Shown here: in pieces, positions 9,166-17,619 of the stretch | Position numbering within the stretch: position 1 is the stretch's first letter | Layout of the letters: every line of letters starts with the position of its first letter | Assembly: GCF_003990335.1 (NCBI RefSeq) | Contig: NZ_CP034683.1 | Span: 3,207,501 to 3,271,500, forward strand | Length of the DNA: 64,000 nucleotides | DNA from: Rheinheimera mangrovi | GTDB taxonomy: Bacteria; Pseudomonadota; Gammaproteobacteria; Enterobacterales; Alteromonadaceae | Direction: 5' to 3' | Position numbers and translations under genes: made by a program | Notes under the pieces: generated by a model | Databases searched by the model: none | What the model was told of the DNA's origin: nothing | Seen by the model: the letters and a program-made list of their open reading frames with translations, nothing else

Positions 9166-9287
9166 CACATTTAAAGCTAAAGAGTAACAATTTATAAGAT
9201 CCTGTTTTTTAAACATTTTCATGCCAGTCATTGCTTTGCAATTCCTCAATACAACAGGCAGACTTACTACACTATTAAGGAGCTGTT

Positions 9288-10052
9288 ATGAAATCATTGA
9301 TTGCTGTCTGTATTCCTACATTGTTACTCAGTGCCTGTGTGATCCACGTAGGCCATAGTTCTGCCGCTGAGGCTCTAAAACACGAGCAACGTCAGTTGCA
9401 GTTAAGCGCTGCAGGTTTGAGCGAATTAACCGCCGAAACTGAAGCCGGTGATCTGAAAATTATCGGCGTCAAAGGCGCCAGTCAAATTGAAGTGATTGCA
9501 GATCTGTATTCCAGCGAAGACAGACCTTTTACTTTATCACTGGAAAAACAAGGCAATGCAGCAGTACTGAAGGCTGTAGGTGGCTCTTGTATTGGTGTTT
9601 GCTCAGGCCCATCTGGCTATGCAGACCTTCTCGTCAAAGTGCCGACTGAATTGGCTTTGACTCTGGAGGACGGGTCTGGCGATATCAATATTGAAGGTTT
9701 AAGTTCTGATCTGGTAATTAACGATGGTTCGGGCAATTTAACAGTGCAAGGTGGTCGTCATCTGGCGCTGGAAGATGGATCAGGCAATGCCAGTCTGACC
9801 CGGCTCAGTGGCAATCTGACGATAGAAGATGGTTCAGGCGATTTGTTTGTTCAACAGGTTGCAGGTACAGTGCTGGTGGAAGATGGTTCCGGTGACATAG
9901 ATATTCAGCAAGTCAAAGGCATGGTCAGCATTAGCGATGGCTCAGGTGATATCCGTGTGCAACAAGCCGGTGGTTTTACTTTACTGGATGATGGGTCTGG
10001 TGAGCTGAAAATTGACCAGATCAGTGGCCCTGTTAGCTTAAATAAAGACTAA
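9288..10052 (+). CDS. DUF4097-type beta-repeat lipoprotein
   Basis: A 254-residue lipoprotein: the signal MKSLIAVCIPTLLLSAC ends in a lipobox (LLSAC) with the lipidated Cys near residue 17. The C-terminal half (about 126-250) holds seven copies of an 18-residue repeat, each with a DGSG turn followed by a short beta strand (e.g. EDGSGDIDIQQ). This predicts a right-handed beta-solenoid of the DUF4097 (putative adhesin) type. Repeats are diverged at the DNA level, so they are old. The RBS AAGGAGCTGTT precedes the ATG. Location is probably periplasmic or outer membrane; the function is unknown. Confidence 0.8.
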   Translation: MKSLIAVCIPTLLLSACVIHVGHSSAAEALKHEQRQLQLSAAGLSELTAETEAGDLKIIGVKGASQIEVIADLYSSEDRPFTLSLEKQGNAAVLKAVGGSCIGVCSGPSGYADLLVKVPTELALTLEDGSGDINIEGLSSDLVINDGSGNLTVQGGRHLALEDGSGNASLTRLSGNLTIEDGSGDLFVQQVAGTVLVEDGSGDIDIQQVKGMVSISDGSGDIRVQQAGGFTLLDDGSGELKIDQISGPVSLNKD

Positions 10053-10074
10053 AACCTACAAGGCCATTACTAAA

Positions 10075-10698
10075 CTAGTTTTGGCCTTTATCTACCGCAG
10101 CGGCGCGCAGTTGCCGCAATTGTTTATCATGTAAGCCTTTGAGGGTAAACCAGCCAATTAAAGCACCGCTTAAGGCCCAGGCCATATCTGACTGGGTATC
10201 CCAGACATAACCCTGAGTCCCTAAAAATGCTTCAGCATCTTCACCTGTCGCTAAGGCCACCCACCACTCTATCAGCTCGTAAAAAGCACTGAAGGCTAAG
10301 CAAAAACAGACACTGAAAAAGCATTGCCAGCTTTGGCCAAAAATTAAACCTTTACGCAAAATCAGCTCGCGACAAATGATCACCGGAATAAAGCCTTGAG
10401 CCAAATGCCCTACTTTGTCGTAATTATTGCGCTCACCACCAGTCCAATCACGGATCCAATCAAATAATGGCACTTCAGCATAAGTATAATGGCCGCCGAT
10501 CATCAAAATCACAGAGTGCAGCAAAATCAAACAGTACAGCAAAGGCGTTAGCGGAAAACGGCTTTTAGTCACAGCCAGCACAGCTAAACCAATCAACGCA
10601 GGTAACACTTCCAGAAACCAGGTAAATTGATCTTTTGGCTCAATACCAGACCAGATCAGTACGACAAAAAATACCGCCAACCACAACCCTTGTTTCAT
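10075..10698 (-). CDS. DUF2238 (YjdF-like) inner-membrane protein
   Basis: A 207-residue polytopic membrane protein with about six hydrophobic segments. The DUF2238/YjdF signature is visible in the middle: NNYDKVGHLAQGFIPVIICREL, followed by FSAFYELIEWWVAL and later YVWDTQSDMAWALSGAL. These conserved Asp, His and Glu residues in or near membrane helices suggest an enzyme or metal site, but no function is established. It is convergent with the DUF4097 gene, with a 22-base gap. Confidence 0.82.
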   Translation of the reverse strand: MKQGLWLAVFFVVLIWSGIEPKDQFTWFLEVLPALIGLAVLAVTKSRFPLTPLLYCLILLHSVILMIGGHYTYAEVPLFDWIRDWTGGERNNYDKVGHLAQGFIPVIICRELILRKGLIFGQSWQCFFSVCFCLAFSAFYELIEWWVALATGEDAEAFLGTQGYVWDTQSDMAWALSGALIGWFTLKGLHDKQLRQLRAAAVDKGQN

Positions 10699-10885
10699 CC
10701 TGAGCTCACCTTTCCTGAATCGTTAGGGATATCAAACCAATAAAGCAGAAGAATTACAAGGCCAGACTAACGAAGTGCGCGGCAGAACTCAAATAACCGT
10801 CCATCCCTGCAACTCACCGCTTATCTGGACTTCCCCTAAAACACTAGACACTCCTTAGGTTAAAATACAACTTTAGGAGGGCACC

Positions 10886-11173
10886 ATGTCCAAGCAACGT
10901 TTTACACCAGAATTCAAAGCCGAAGCTATCAAACAAATCACAGAACGTGGATATTCCGTTAAAGATGTATCTGAGCGCTTAGGCGTATCAGACAACAGCC
11001 TTTATAAGTGGCTCAAGGAACATAATCAGGCCACTAATCCAGATCCTGTAGTGACGCAGCAGCAGGATTTAGCCGCTGAAAATGCCAGGCTAAAAGCCGC
11101 TTTAAAACGGGCTGAAGAAGAGCGGGACATCCTAAAAAAGGCCGCCGCATACTTTGCCAAGCAGTTCAGTTAA
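10886..11173 (+). CDS. IS3-family transposase OrfA (helix-turn-helix)
   Basis: A 95-residue OrfA with a helix-turn-helix (EFKAEAIKQITERGYSVKDV...SDNSLYKWL) and a C-terminal leucine-zipper-like coiled coil (AAENARLKAALKRAEEERDI). It binds the IS ends. RBS AGGAGGG lies 5 bases before the ATG. The codons CTA AAA AAG at 11132-11140 form an A-AAA-AAG slippery heptamer; slipping -1 there enters the orfB frame, which is open from that point, to make the OrfAB transposase. Confidence 0.95.
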   Translation: MSKQRFTPEFKAEAIKQITERGYSVKDVSERLGVSDNSLYKWLKEHNQATNPDPVVTQQQDLAAENARLKAALKRAEEERDILKKAAAYFAKQFS

Positions 11174-11211
11174 GGTATGCCTTTATCCGCGATAACCAGA
11201 ACTGCCATCCT

Positions 11212-12048
11212 GTGCGGTTGATGTGTACCATGCTGCGTGTCCATCACAGCGGCTATTATCAATGGCTGAAGCAGCCTGAATCAAACAGAGCACGTGAGAA
11301 CCAGCGTTTAACGGCACTGATTAAAGAGTCATGGCTTGAAAGCGGCGGCATTTATGGCAGCCCTCGTATCCATGTTGATTTACGTGAAGCCGGTGAAACC
11401 TGCTCGGAGAATCGCGTAGCTCGCTTGATGAATTTGGCTGGCCTCAAAGCTATTCGTGGTTATAAAACGCCACGTTATCGTGCGGGTAAACCCGCTGTAC
11501 CGGCAAAAAACCAGTTACAGCGTGAATTTACTTATAACGAGCCAAATAAAGCCTGGGTAACTGATATCACCTATATCAGAACCTACGAGGGCTTTTTATA
11601 TCTTGCCGTAGTGTTAGATCTGTACTCTCGACGAGTCATTGGTTGGTCGATGAAGGCCACGCTGGCGAAAGAAATTGTGCTTGATGCGTTGTTAATGGCT
11701 GTCTGGCGCAGGAAACCGAAACAACCGGTCATCATACATTCTGACCAAGGCTCCCAGTTCAGTAGCGATGAATGGAAACGATTTCTGGATACACACAAAC
11801 TCTCAGCCAGCATGAGTCGGCGCGGTAACTGTTGGGATAATGCGGTTGCCGAATCCTTCTTTAGTTCACTGAAAAAAGAGCAGATTAAACGGAGAATTTA
11901 TAACAACCGTGAAGAAGCGCGTAGTGACATTTTTGAGTACATCGAGGTATTTTATAACCGTCGGCGCAGACACAGTCATTTAGGACAGTTATCACCAGCA
12001 GATTATGAGGAAAAAGCTAATCTCAACGAGGTTAACGAGTGTCTATGA
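11212..12048 (+). CDS. IS3-family transposase OrfB (DDE integrase domain)
   Basis: A 278-residue OrfB with an rve integrase core. The DDE residues are visible: D in AWVTDITYI, D in IIHSDQGSQF and E in DNAVAESFFSSLKKE, 35 residues after the second D as in IS3. Upstream of the marked start the same frame is open back to the slippery site at 11134-11140 and encodes the conserved YAFIRDNQNCHPV...MC lead-in, so the functional product is probably the OrfAB fusion. It appears intact. Confidence 0.95.
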   Translation: MRLMCTMLRVHHSGYYQWLKQPESNRARENQRLTALIKESWLESGGIYGSPRIHVDLREAGETCSENRVARLMNLAGLKAIRGYKTPRYRAGKPAVPAKNQLQREFTYNEPNKAWVTDITYIRTYEGFLYLAVVLDLYSRRVIGWSMKATLAKEIVLDALLMAVWRRKPKQPVIIHSDQGSQFSSDEWKRFLDTHKLSASMSRRGNCWDNAVAESFFSSLKKEQIKRRIYNNREEARSDIFEYIEVFYNRRRRHSHLGQLSPADYEEKANLNEVNECL

Positions 12049-12132
12049 GATTGGGGGAAGTCCAATCACTTTTTTTAAAACAACAGCCACCAGTTGCAGC
12101 ACACTGACATCAATACGAAAAATGAGATTCTG

Positions 12133-12270
12133 ATGATGGAAAGTAATAAACAACGCTTCAGTGGATTTTTGCTGAGTTTTATATGCCTGAGCTTAATTCT
12201 GGCGGCAGGTCCATATTTGACGCTAAAAACAGCTCCAGCACTGGGCACTTTCCTGACAATACTGCCCTGA
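12133..12270 (+). CDS. Possible small single-helix membrane protein (45 residues)
   Basis: A short frame from tandem ATG codons (12133, 12136) to TGA at 12268-12270 encodes a Lys/Arg start (MMESNKQRF) followed by a hydrophobic helix (FLLSFICLSLILAAG) and a short tail. The hydrophobic pattern and the hairpin terminator 34 bases later favour a real gene. No clear RBS is seen. The IS insertion 70 bases upstream may have separated it from its promoter. Confidence 0.4.
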   Translation: MMESNKQRFSGFLLSFICLSLILAAGPYLTLKTAPALGTFLTILP

Positions 12271-12303
12271 GCATTCAGTTGCCTTCGTAAACGCATATCA
12301 GAG

Positions 12304-12329
12304 GCAGAGCCAAGGCTCTGCTTCGTTTT
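12304..12329 (+). terminator. Hairpin terminator between the small ORF and the YfiF-like gene
   Basis: GCAGAGCC and GGCTCTGC (12304-12311 and 12314-12321) form an 8-bp stem with a 2-base spacer, followed on the plus strand by TTCGTTTTA. It could also serve the convergent methyltransferase gene, though the minus-strand T run is poor. Confidence 0.6.
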
Positions 12330-13209
12330 ATTGCTGCTGACGATACCATTCGCCCAAAATCAGGCTGGCAGCCACGCTGACATTTAAGGATTCCACTTTG
12401 CCTGTGCCAGGAATTTGTAAGGCGATGTCTGCAGACTTAGCGACAGACTGAGAGACACCAAACATTTCCTCACCAAAGACGATCACCACTTTAGCAGGCA
12501 ACTGGCTGCTGTAGAGTGATACGCCACAATGGCTTGACGTAGTCACCAGGGTGTAACCCGCTTGTTTACACAGCTGCAATGCCAGAGGCAGGTTGTCACA
12601 ACTTAAACCTTCAACAAACTCAACGCCGCCTTCAGCTGTGCGGGCTGCAGCGCCATGAGCCAGTAAATCCGGGTCTTTCATCACAATGCCGCTAATGCCA
12701 AAGTGAGCGCAGCTGCGGGCTATAGCGCCTAAATTATGCGGATTACCGACACCATCTAATGCCAGCAAACAATCCTGTTTTTTACGGCCGTTTTGGGTTA
12801 AATAACTGGCCAGAGATAACACTGCCTTACGTTTACCCAACAGCACCACACCACCGTGATGCTGACTACCAGCTACTTTTTCAAGTTCGCCTTCAGACAC
12901 CACATGGTAGGCTTTTTTATTGGCCGCCAGATATTTCATTACATCCGCAAACTTTGGTGCCATTTGCTCACTTAAATACAAACGCACCAGGGCTTCAGGG
13001 CGCTGCGAAAAAGCCACACGGCAGGCATTTTCACCATAAATTTTGGCTTCTTCCTGCCGGTTTTGTTTTAACACTTTGGCAGACACAGCTTTAGGCGTAT
13101 TGTTTTTTGTCTCTGCTGCTTTGACCGTTGCAGGTTTTTCCTTAGTCCATGGTTTTTGTAGCTCAGTGTGTGTTTTTTTATGCTGTGGTGCTGAGGTTTT
13201 GCGATTCAA
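12328..13209 (-). CDS. yfiF: TrmH/SpoU-family RNA 2'-O-methyltransferase (YfiF-like)
   Basis: A 293-residue SPOUT enzyme. Residues 1-50 are a basic, low-complexity tail. A SpoU substrate-binding domain follows (about 55-125, ending HHGGVVLLGKRK). The SpoU methylase domain (about 140-290) has motif 1 DGVGNPHNLGAIARSCAHFG, motif 2 VVIVFGEEMFGVS and motif 3 KVESLNVSVAASLILGEW, which build the trefoil knot that binds SAM. The order and the motifs closely match E. coli YfiF, whose RNA target is not settled. It is a single-gene unit. Confidence 0.82.
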   Translation of the reverse strand: MNRKTSAPQHKKTHTELQKPWTKEKPATVKAAETKNNTPKAVSAKVLKQNRQEEAKIYGENACRVAFSQRPEALVRLYLSEQMAPKFADVMKYLAANKKAYHVVSEGELEKVAGSQHHGGVVLLGKRKAVLSLASYLTQNGRKKQDCLLALDGVGNPHNLGAIARSCAHFGISGIVMKDPDLLAHGAAARTAEGGVEFVEGLSCDNLPLALQLCKQAGYTLVTTSSHCGVSLYSSQLPAKVVIVFGEEMFGVSQSVAKSADIALQIPGTGKVESLNVSVAASLILGEWYRQQQ

Positions 13210-13397
13210 GGGAGATCCTGTGCTTGCGGTGTCGCTGATGGGATAGATTTTAACACTGCAAAGCGCAGAAGCCCAAACAACTTCTGACTTGAGGCGGCAT
13301 ACAGAACACTTGCCTTTCTGCTCTGGCGCAGTATGCTTGCGCTTTTAGTGCGCCATCGACGCGAAAACTATCCAAAAACTATTCAAAGAGTGGGCTT

Positions 13398-14240
13398 ATG
13401 CTGAGTTATCGTCATAGTTATCATGCAGGCAATCACGCCGATGTGATTAAACATCTGGTGCAGATTTGTATCCTGAACTACTTAAAACGCAAAGATAAGC
13501 CGTTTTGCTATCACGATACGCATGCCGGTGCCGGTTTATACAGCCTGCATAGCGAACAAGCGCAAAAAACTGCCGAATACCAAACCGGCATTGGCAAACT
13601 CTGGAACTATCTGGGTAACAACGCTGATATCAAAGCTTATGTAGATACCATCAAGCTGGTAAACGACAGCGACGATTTAGCCTTTTATCCAGGTTCACCA
13701 AAAATTGCCGATTTGTTATGTCGTGCTACAGATACTATTCAGGCCACCGAATTGCACCCAAGCGATCATCCTATTCTGGCCAGTCAGTTTCAGCGTCGCC
13801 GCCACAGCCGTATTGAAAAAATGGACGCGTGGGCCGGCATCCGCGCTATGTTGCCTCCGCTGGCTAAGCGCGGCTTAGTGCTGATTGACCCGCCTTATGA
13901 ATTAAAAACCGAGTATCAGGATCTGATCAAAGGCTTAGAACAGGCTGTACAGCGTTTTCCACAAGGCACTTACGCCATCTGGTATCCGGTGATCGAACGT
14001 CAGGCAGTCGAAAGCTTTATTGATGCCATAGTCGATACACAAATTCGTAATCAGCTGCGTATAGAATATTGCCCACAGCCAGACGCTGAAGGTTTTGGTA
14101 TGACAGGCAGCGGCATGCTGGTGATCAACCCGCCTTTTACGCTGAAACAGGATATGGAGAGCTGCTTAAAGGAGCTGGCACCATTACTTTCACAAAGCCC
14201 GCTCGCCTACTGGCAAGTCACTCAACTCGTGGATGAATAA
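13398..14240 (+). CDS. rlmJ: 23S rRNA (adenine(2030)-N(6))-methyltransferase RlmJ
   Basis: A 280-residue protein, as in E. coli RlmJ (280). The N-terminal signature MLSYRHSYHAGNHADVIKH and the HDTHAGAGLY SAM-binding loop are present, as is the catalytic DPPY motif (VLIDPPYELKTEY) near residue 164. The enzyme methylates A2030 of 23S rRNA. It is followed 12 bases later by the S1/P1 nuclease gene on the same strand. Confidence 0.95.
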   Translation: MLSYRHSYHAGNHADVIKHLVQICILNYLKRKDKPFCYHDTHAGAGLYSLHSEQAQKTAEYQTGIGKLWNYLGNNADIKAYVDTIKLVNDSDDLAFYPGSPKIADLLCRATDTIQATELHPSDHPILASQFQRRRHSRIEKMDAWAGIRAMLPPLAKRGLVLIDPPYELKTEYQDLIKGLEQAVQRFPQGTYAIWYPVIERQAVESFIDAIVDTQIRNQLRIEYCPQPDAEGFGMTGSGMLVINPPFTLKQDMESCLKELAPLLSQSPLAYWQVTQLVDE

Positions 14241-14251
14241 GGAAATACTTT

Positions 14252-15037
14252 ATGCGTAATCTGGTTTTAGCTTTGGCGCTGTTTTGTAGCCCAGTCTTTG
14301 CTTTTGGTGAATTAGGCCACCAAATGGTCTGTTCCATGGCTTATCAGTTATTAAGCCAGGTCAGCCAGCAAAAAGTGCAGCAACTGATGCAGTTGCACGA
14401 ACAAAAAGATTTTACTAAGGCCTGCTCCTGGCCGGATCAGGTGCGTTCTTTACCGGAATATCAGCACACCAAAGTCTGGCATTACGTGAATATTCAGCGT
14501 TCTGACACTAAGTTGACCATGCAGCACTGCCCGGCCGAAGGTTGTGTCTTGTCGGCTATTGAGCAAGAGCGAAAAAAACTAACGCCATTTGCGCCATCAA
14601 AAACCCAGTTAGAAGCCTTGTTGTTTGTAGGACACTTTATAGGTGATTTGCATCAGCCTTTGCATGCAGGTTATGCCGATGATTTAGGTGGCAACAGAAC
14701 TGCGGTGTATTTTGCGGGTGAGCCGTCGAATTTGCATGGCGTCTGGGACAGTCGTATTCTGGAAGCCGCCTCTTATCAGGATGATGCGAAGCAGCAGGCT
14801 TTGTATCAGGCGTTAAAAACAAAACAACAGCAGTGGCAAAGCGTCAGTGTACTGGATTGGGCCAACGAGTCAGTGTTGCTAGTCAAACTGATTTATCAGG
14901 GCTATAAACCTGGCATGTTAATCGATGAGCGTTACCAGCAACAGCATCTGCCAGAGCTGGAGCAACGACTGCAACAAGCTGCTGTGCGTTTGGCTCTAGT
15001 GCTGGAGCAAAGCTTTAATTCAACCGACGCCGGCTAA
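14252..15037 (+). CDS. Secreted S1/P1-family zinc nuclease
   Basis: A 261-residue protein with a signal peptide (MRNLVLALALFCSPVFA) and an S1/P1 nuclease domain. Expected zinc ligands are visible: GELGHQMV at the mature N-terminus, CSWPDQVR, KVWHYVN, and the HFIGDLHQPLHAGYADDLGGN block. The family hydrolyses single-stranded DNA and RNA and 3'-nucleotides, possibly for phosphate or nucleoside supply from outside the cell. The canonical N-terminal Trp ligand is replaced by Phe (FAFGE), which may change the metal site. It is in tandem with rlmJ and convergent with the next gene. Confidence 0.88.
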   Translation: MRNLVLALALFCSPVFAFGELGHQMVCSMAYQLLSQVSQQKVQQLMQLHEQKDFTKACSWPDQVRSLPEYQHTKVWHYVNIQRSDTKLTMQHCPAEGCVLSAIEQERKKLTPFAPSKTQLEALLFVGHFIGDLHQPLHAGYADDLGGNRTAVYFAGEPSNLHGVWDSRILEAASYQDDAKQQALYQALKTKQQQWQSVSVLDWANESVLLVKLIYQGYKPGMLIDERYQQQHLPELEQRLQQAAVRLALVLEQSFNSTDAG

Positions 15038-15039
15038 TA

Positions 15040-16593
15040 TCAGCGGCGGTTAAACTCTTCTAATACAAAGGTTTTGAACTTGCTTAGCTTTAGCTGGCTC
15101 AGCAAGTTTGCCAACTGCTCCTGATGTTTTAAATAGCCAGGTTCTTCCAGATAAGCCTTGTAGTACATTTGAGCTGCCGGGCGTAACTCTCCCTCTTTTT
15201 CATGCCGCAAACCCAGTTGTGCATACACCTGACCTCTGTCAGCCACAGCATAGATCAAGTGAAATGCCTGCTGATGTAAACTACTGGCGTAGACTCTGTG
15301 CATGCTATGCGGCAGCATATTTAAGGCTTTGTTGCCTAAGTACATTAAGTCAAAAGCTGCATTCATTTTACCCAGGCTGGCCATTAAAGTAGCGCCCTGA
15401 CATAAGCTTGAAACTGACATCTGCATAGAGGCTAAATGTTGTTTTTGTTTTTCTAAAAATGCCACCGCAGCATCATTACCTTCAACCTGACAGACTAAAC
15501 TGCCCTGCAACCAGATAATATCGGTCGCAAACTGACTGGCGTCTTTATCTGTGATTAACTGCCGAAAGTTGTGTTGCAACATTGCCTGATAGTGCGCGAT
15601 ACGCTGCTCTGCCGCAGGCTGCGCCATGACAAACAGCAACAACTTACACAAACTCACCGTCAACACACAAAACTGATGGCCACTGCCTGCCAAACGCCTT
15701 TTGCGCTCTATCAGTTCAATCGCTTGTTCTGCTTTGTCCGACATCATCATCACCAGTTGCACTAACTGAGTAATATGGGTCGACATGCCTGCTGCTGGTA
15801 ATTTAACCGCCACATGAAGGGCTGTTTCGTAGTCTTCATTTTCCAGCGCCAGATAAATTTGCCAGACTTCTTTTCGTTCCTGATAACGCTGGACTTCTTC
15901 ACTGTCATTGACTAAAAAACTGTGACAAGACTGCAAATCACCTTGTTCGTAATCCAGCAGGAATTGTAGCCACAAAGCCCAGCTTTGCTGTTTGGCGCAG
16001 GCTGATTTTATTAATGCAGAGGCCGCATCGCAAACTCCGAGCTCCAGCAGCATCTGTACCTTTAGCTGCAGCACAGCAACAGGAGTATCAGCACCGGCTT
16101 TTTGTTGCAGTTCACCAATCAGCTTAAAGGCATCAACATAGCGGCGCTTATGCACCAGAGGCAGGATCTGATCCATAAATGCTTTTAACCGGACATGCAG
16201 TTTGAGCTGCTCATCCATATGGAATTTGTTGCAGGGACGGTCGAGAAAATCAACCTGATGAAATGGATAATCCACAGCATACTTCTGCCGCTCTGTGGCT
16301 GCAGACAACACCACCAAGCGACATAAAGGACTCACAATACCTTTGTGGAGCAACAATTCAATCAGGTCTGCTCCCACCAAAGAGGGTTCCGCATCATAAT
16401 CAAGAAAAATCACATCGTAAGGTGCTGTACCTTCGCTACTCAACAAAACCTGAGCGTTGCGGCTAAGCTCCACCTTTTTGATGCCAAGACCAGTCAGAAT
16501 TTGTTTTAACTGATGCCCAGACGCTGGATCTGACTCAATAACTAACACATTGAGATCAAATAACTTACTAAAATCAAATCGGGTAAGACTCAA
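15040..16593 (-). CDS. Response-regulator receiver domain fused to a TPR-type helical region
   Basis: A 517-residue protein. Residues 12-135 form a receiver domain: the acidic pair in VLVIESDPASG, the phospho-acceptor Asp in DVIFLDYDAEP near residue 64 and the later conserved Ser/Ala and Lys-like positions (VVLSAATE). Residues about 150-515 are all-helical, with TPR-like units (e.g. AQLGLRHEKEGELRPAAQMYYKAYLEEP). This matches the tetratricopeptide response regulators common in Shewanella and Vibrio relatives; no output enzyme is present, so it probably works by protein contacts. No histidine kinase lies next to it. Confidence 0.8.
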   Translation of the reverse strand: MSLTRFDFSKLFDLNVLVIESDPASGHQLKQILTGLGIKKVELSRNAQVLLSSEGTAPYDVIFLDYDAEPSLVGADLIELLLHKGIVSPLCRLVVLSAATERQKYAVDYPFHQVDFLDRPCNKFHMDEQLKLHVRLKAFMDQILPLVHKRRYVDAFKLIGELQQKAGADTPVAVLQLKVQMLLELGVCDAASALIKSACAKQQSWALWLQFLLDYEQGDLQSCHSFLVNDSEEVQRYQERKEVWQIYLALENEDYETALHVAVKLPAAGMSTHITQLVQLVMMMSDKAEQAIELIERKRRLAGSGHQFCVLTVSLCKLLLFVMAQPAAEQRIAHYQAMLQHNFRQLITDKDASQFATDIIWLQGSLVCQVEGNDAAVAFLEKQKQHLASMQMSVSSLCQGATLMASLGKMNAAFDLMYLGNKALNMLPHSMHRVYASSLHQQAFHLIYAVADRGQVYAQLGLRHEKEGELRPAAQMYYKAYLEEPGYLKHQEQLANLLSQLKLSKFKTFVLEEFNRR

Positions 16594-16730
16594 ACCTTTG
16601 CCTCGTTTTTCTCAGATCGATGACCGGCCACTGACACCTCTTTAGTGTAGGCGGAAGATGGCCAGTCGCAAAAGAAAAATTTAGAAAAAACGATACAAAA
16701 TCCAAGACTTGGCTGATTTTTTAAGCCAAT

Positions 16731-17063
16731 TTAGTCCTGCCCACGCCAGCGGGCATGACATAAAGTTTCAAACTTTTCTTTGCTCAGTAAAATTCTGGCA
16801 AGCACTATCTCAGCAACACCATTAATATCGGCTAATCCAATGTGGGCTTCGACATGCAGTTCAGGGTCAAGGTCCATGGCAATCATATCGACCCAATCGT
16901 CTGTCGCTGCAACTAAGTCTACATAGGCAGATGCAGCTGCATGCTGTTGATACAACGCATAATCTTCAGCAGACAAGTTTTCTTCTGCTAACTCTTCAAA
17001 AATTGCAAAAGCGTGATCGCACAACTCATCCAAAGTCCAGAGTTCAAGTTCTGAGCCAGACAT
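16731..17063 (-). CDS. Small acidic protein of unknown function
   Basis: About 110 residues, starting MSGSELELWTLDELCDHAF at the ATG at 17063; a longer frame to 17111 has a Cys/Trp-rich start with no signal or RBS. The protein is strongly acidic and probably cytoplasmic, with a helical first half and a conserved-looking DPELHVEAHIGLADING segment. I do not recognise the family. Confidence 0.6.
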   Translation of the reverse strand: MSGSELELWTLDELCDHAFAIFEELAEENLSAEDYALYQQHAAASAYVDLVAATDDWVDMIAMDLDPELHVEAHIGLADINGVAEIVLARILLSKEKFETLCHARWRGQD

Positions 17064-17217
17064 TCTTTTCTCCACACAGATAAACCAAAGGCGGCAGTAT
17101 ACCAACTGCATTCTTAGTCTGCCCAGCCAAAGCAGGACAAACGCGAATATTTACTGGTATCCACAGCAACGGATCGGTAGCATAGCGGCTCTTTTTAGTC
17201 AGCTGTAAGTGGGCATG

Positions 17218-17604
17218 ATGAAACAACGTTTAGGTTTAATTAGTGTATTAGTAGCTGACTATGATGAGGCGATCGAATTTTACACACAAAAGCTTGGCTT
17301 TGAGCTGGTAGAAGACAGCCCACAAGGTGAAAAAAGATGGGTGGTGGTGCGGCCTGCAGGCGCAACTGAAACCGCTATCTTGCTGGCCAAAGCCAGTAAC
17401 GAACAGCAAAAACAACAGATAGGCAATCAATGTGGCGGCCGGGTTTTTCTATTTTTAAATACCGACGATTTCTGGCGTGATCACGACCGGATGCAACAAC
17501 AAGGCGTGAAATTCCTCGAAACACCACGTGAAGAAACCTATGCTACTGTGGCTGTATTTGAAGACTTGTACGGCACCCGCTGGGACTTGCTGCAACTGAA
17601 TTAA
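17218..17604 (+). CDS. VOC-family (glyoxalase/bleomycin-resistance-like) protein
   Basis: About 128 residues with the beta-alpha-beta-beta-beta pattern of the vicinal oxygen chelate fold: ISVLVADYDEAIEFYTQKLGFEL at the N-terminus and FEDLYGTRWDLLQL at the C-terminus, where the terminal metal-ligand Glu is replaced. The substrate is unknown. In-frame GTG (17209) and ATG (17215) codons are alternative starts; AAGTGGG fits the ATG at 17218 best. It is 15 bases upstream of rlmA and probably cotranscribed. Confidence 0.8.
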   Translation: MKQRLGLISVLVADYDEAIEFYTQKLGFELVEDSPQGEKRWVVVRPAGATETAILLAKASNEQQKQQIGNQCGGRVFLFLNTDDFWRDHDRMQQQGVKFLETPREETYATVAVFEDLYGTRWDLLQLN

Positions 17605-17619
17605 ACCGGAGATTTTTGT

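Larger units (their letters stand above)
10826..12064 (+). mobile_element. IS3-family insertion sequence, copy 1 (complete, 1239 bp)
   Basis: The ends are TGGACTTCCCCTAAAAC (left) and the complement of TGGACTTCCCCCAATC (right), giving imperfect terminal inverted repeats with TG...CA termini. The element is flanked by a 3-bp direct repeat ATC, the target duplication expected for IS3. It carries orfA and orfB with a -1 frameshift arrangement. A second copy with identical encoded proteins and the same 1239-bp length lies inverted at 61356-62594. Subgroup not determined. Confidence 0.95.

Noticed and set aside
12328..13209. Assignment as RlmB
   Set aside because: The substrate-binding domain and the surrounding motifs fit YfiF better, and no rnr gene is next to it.
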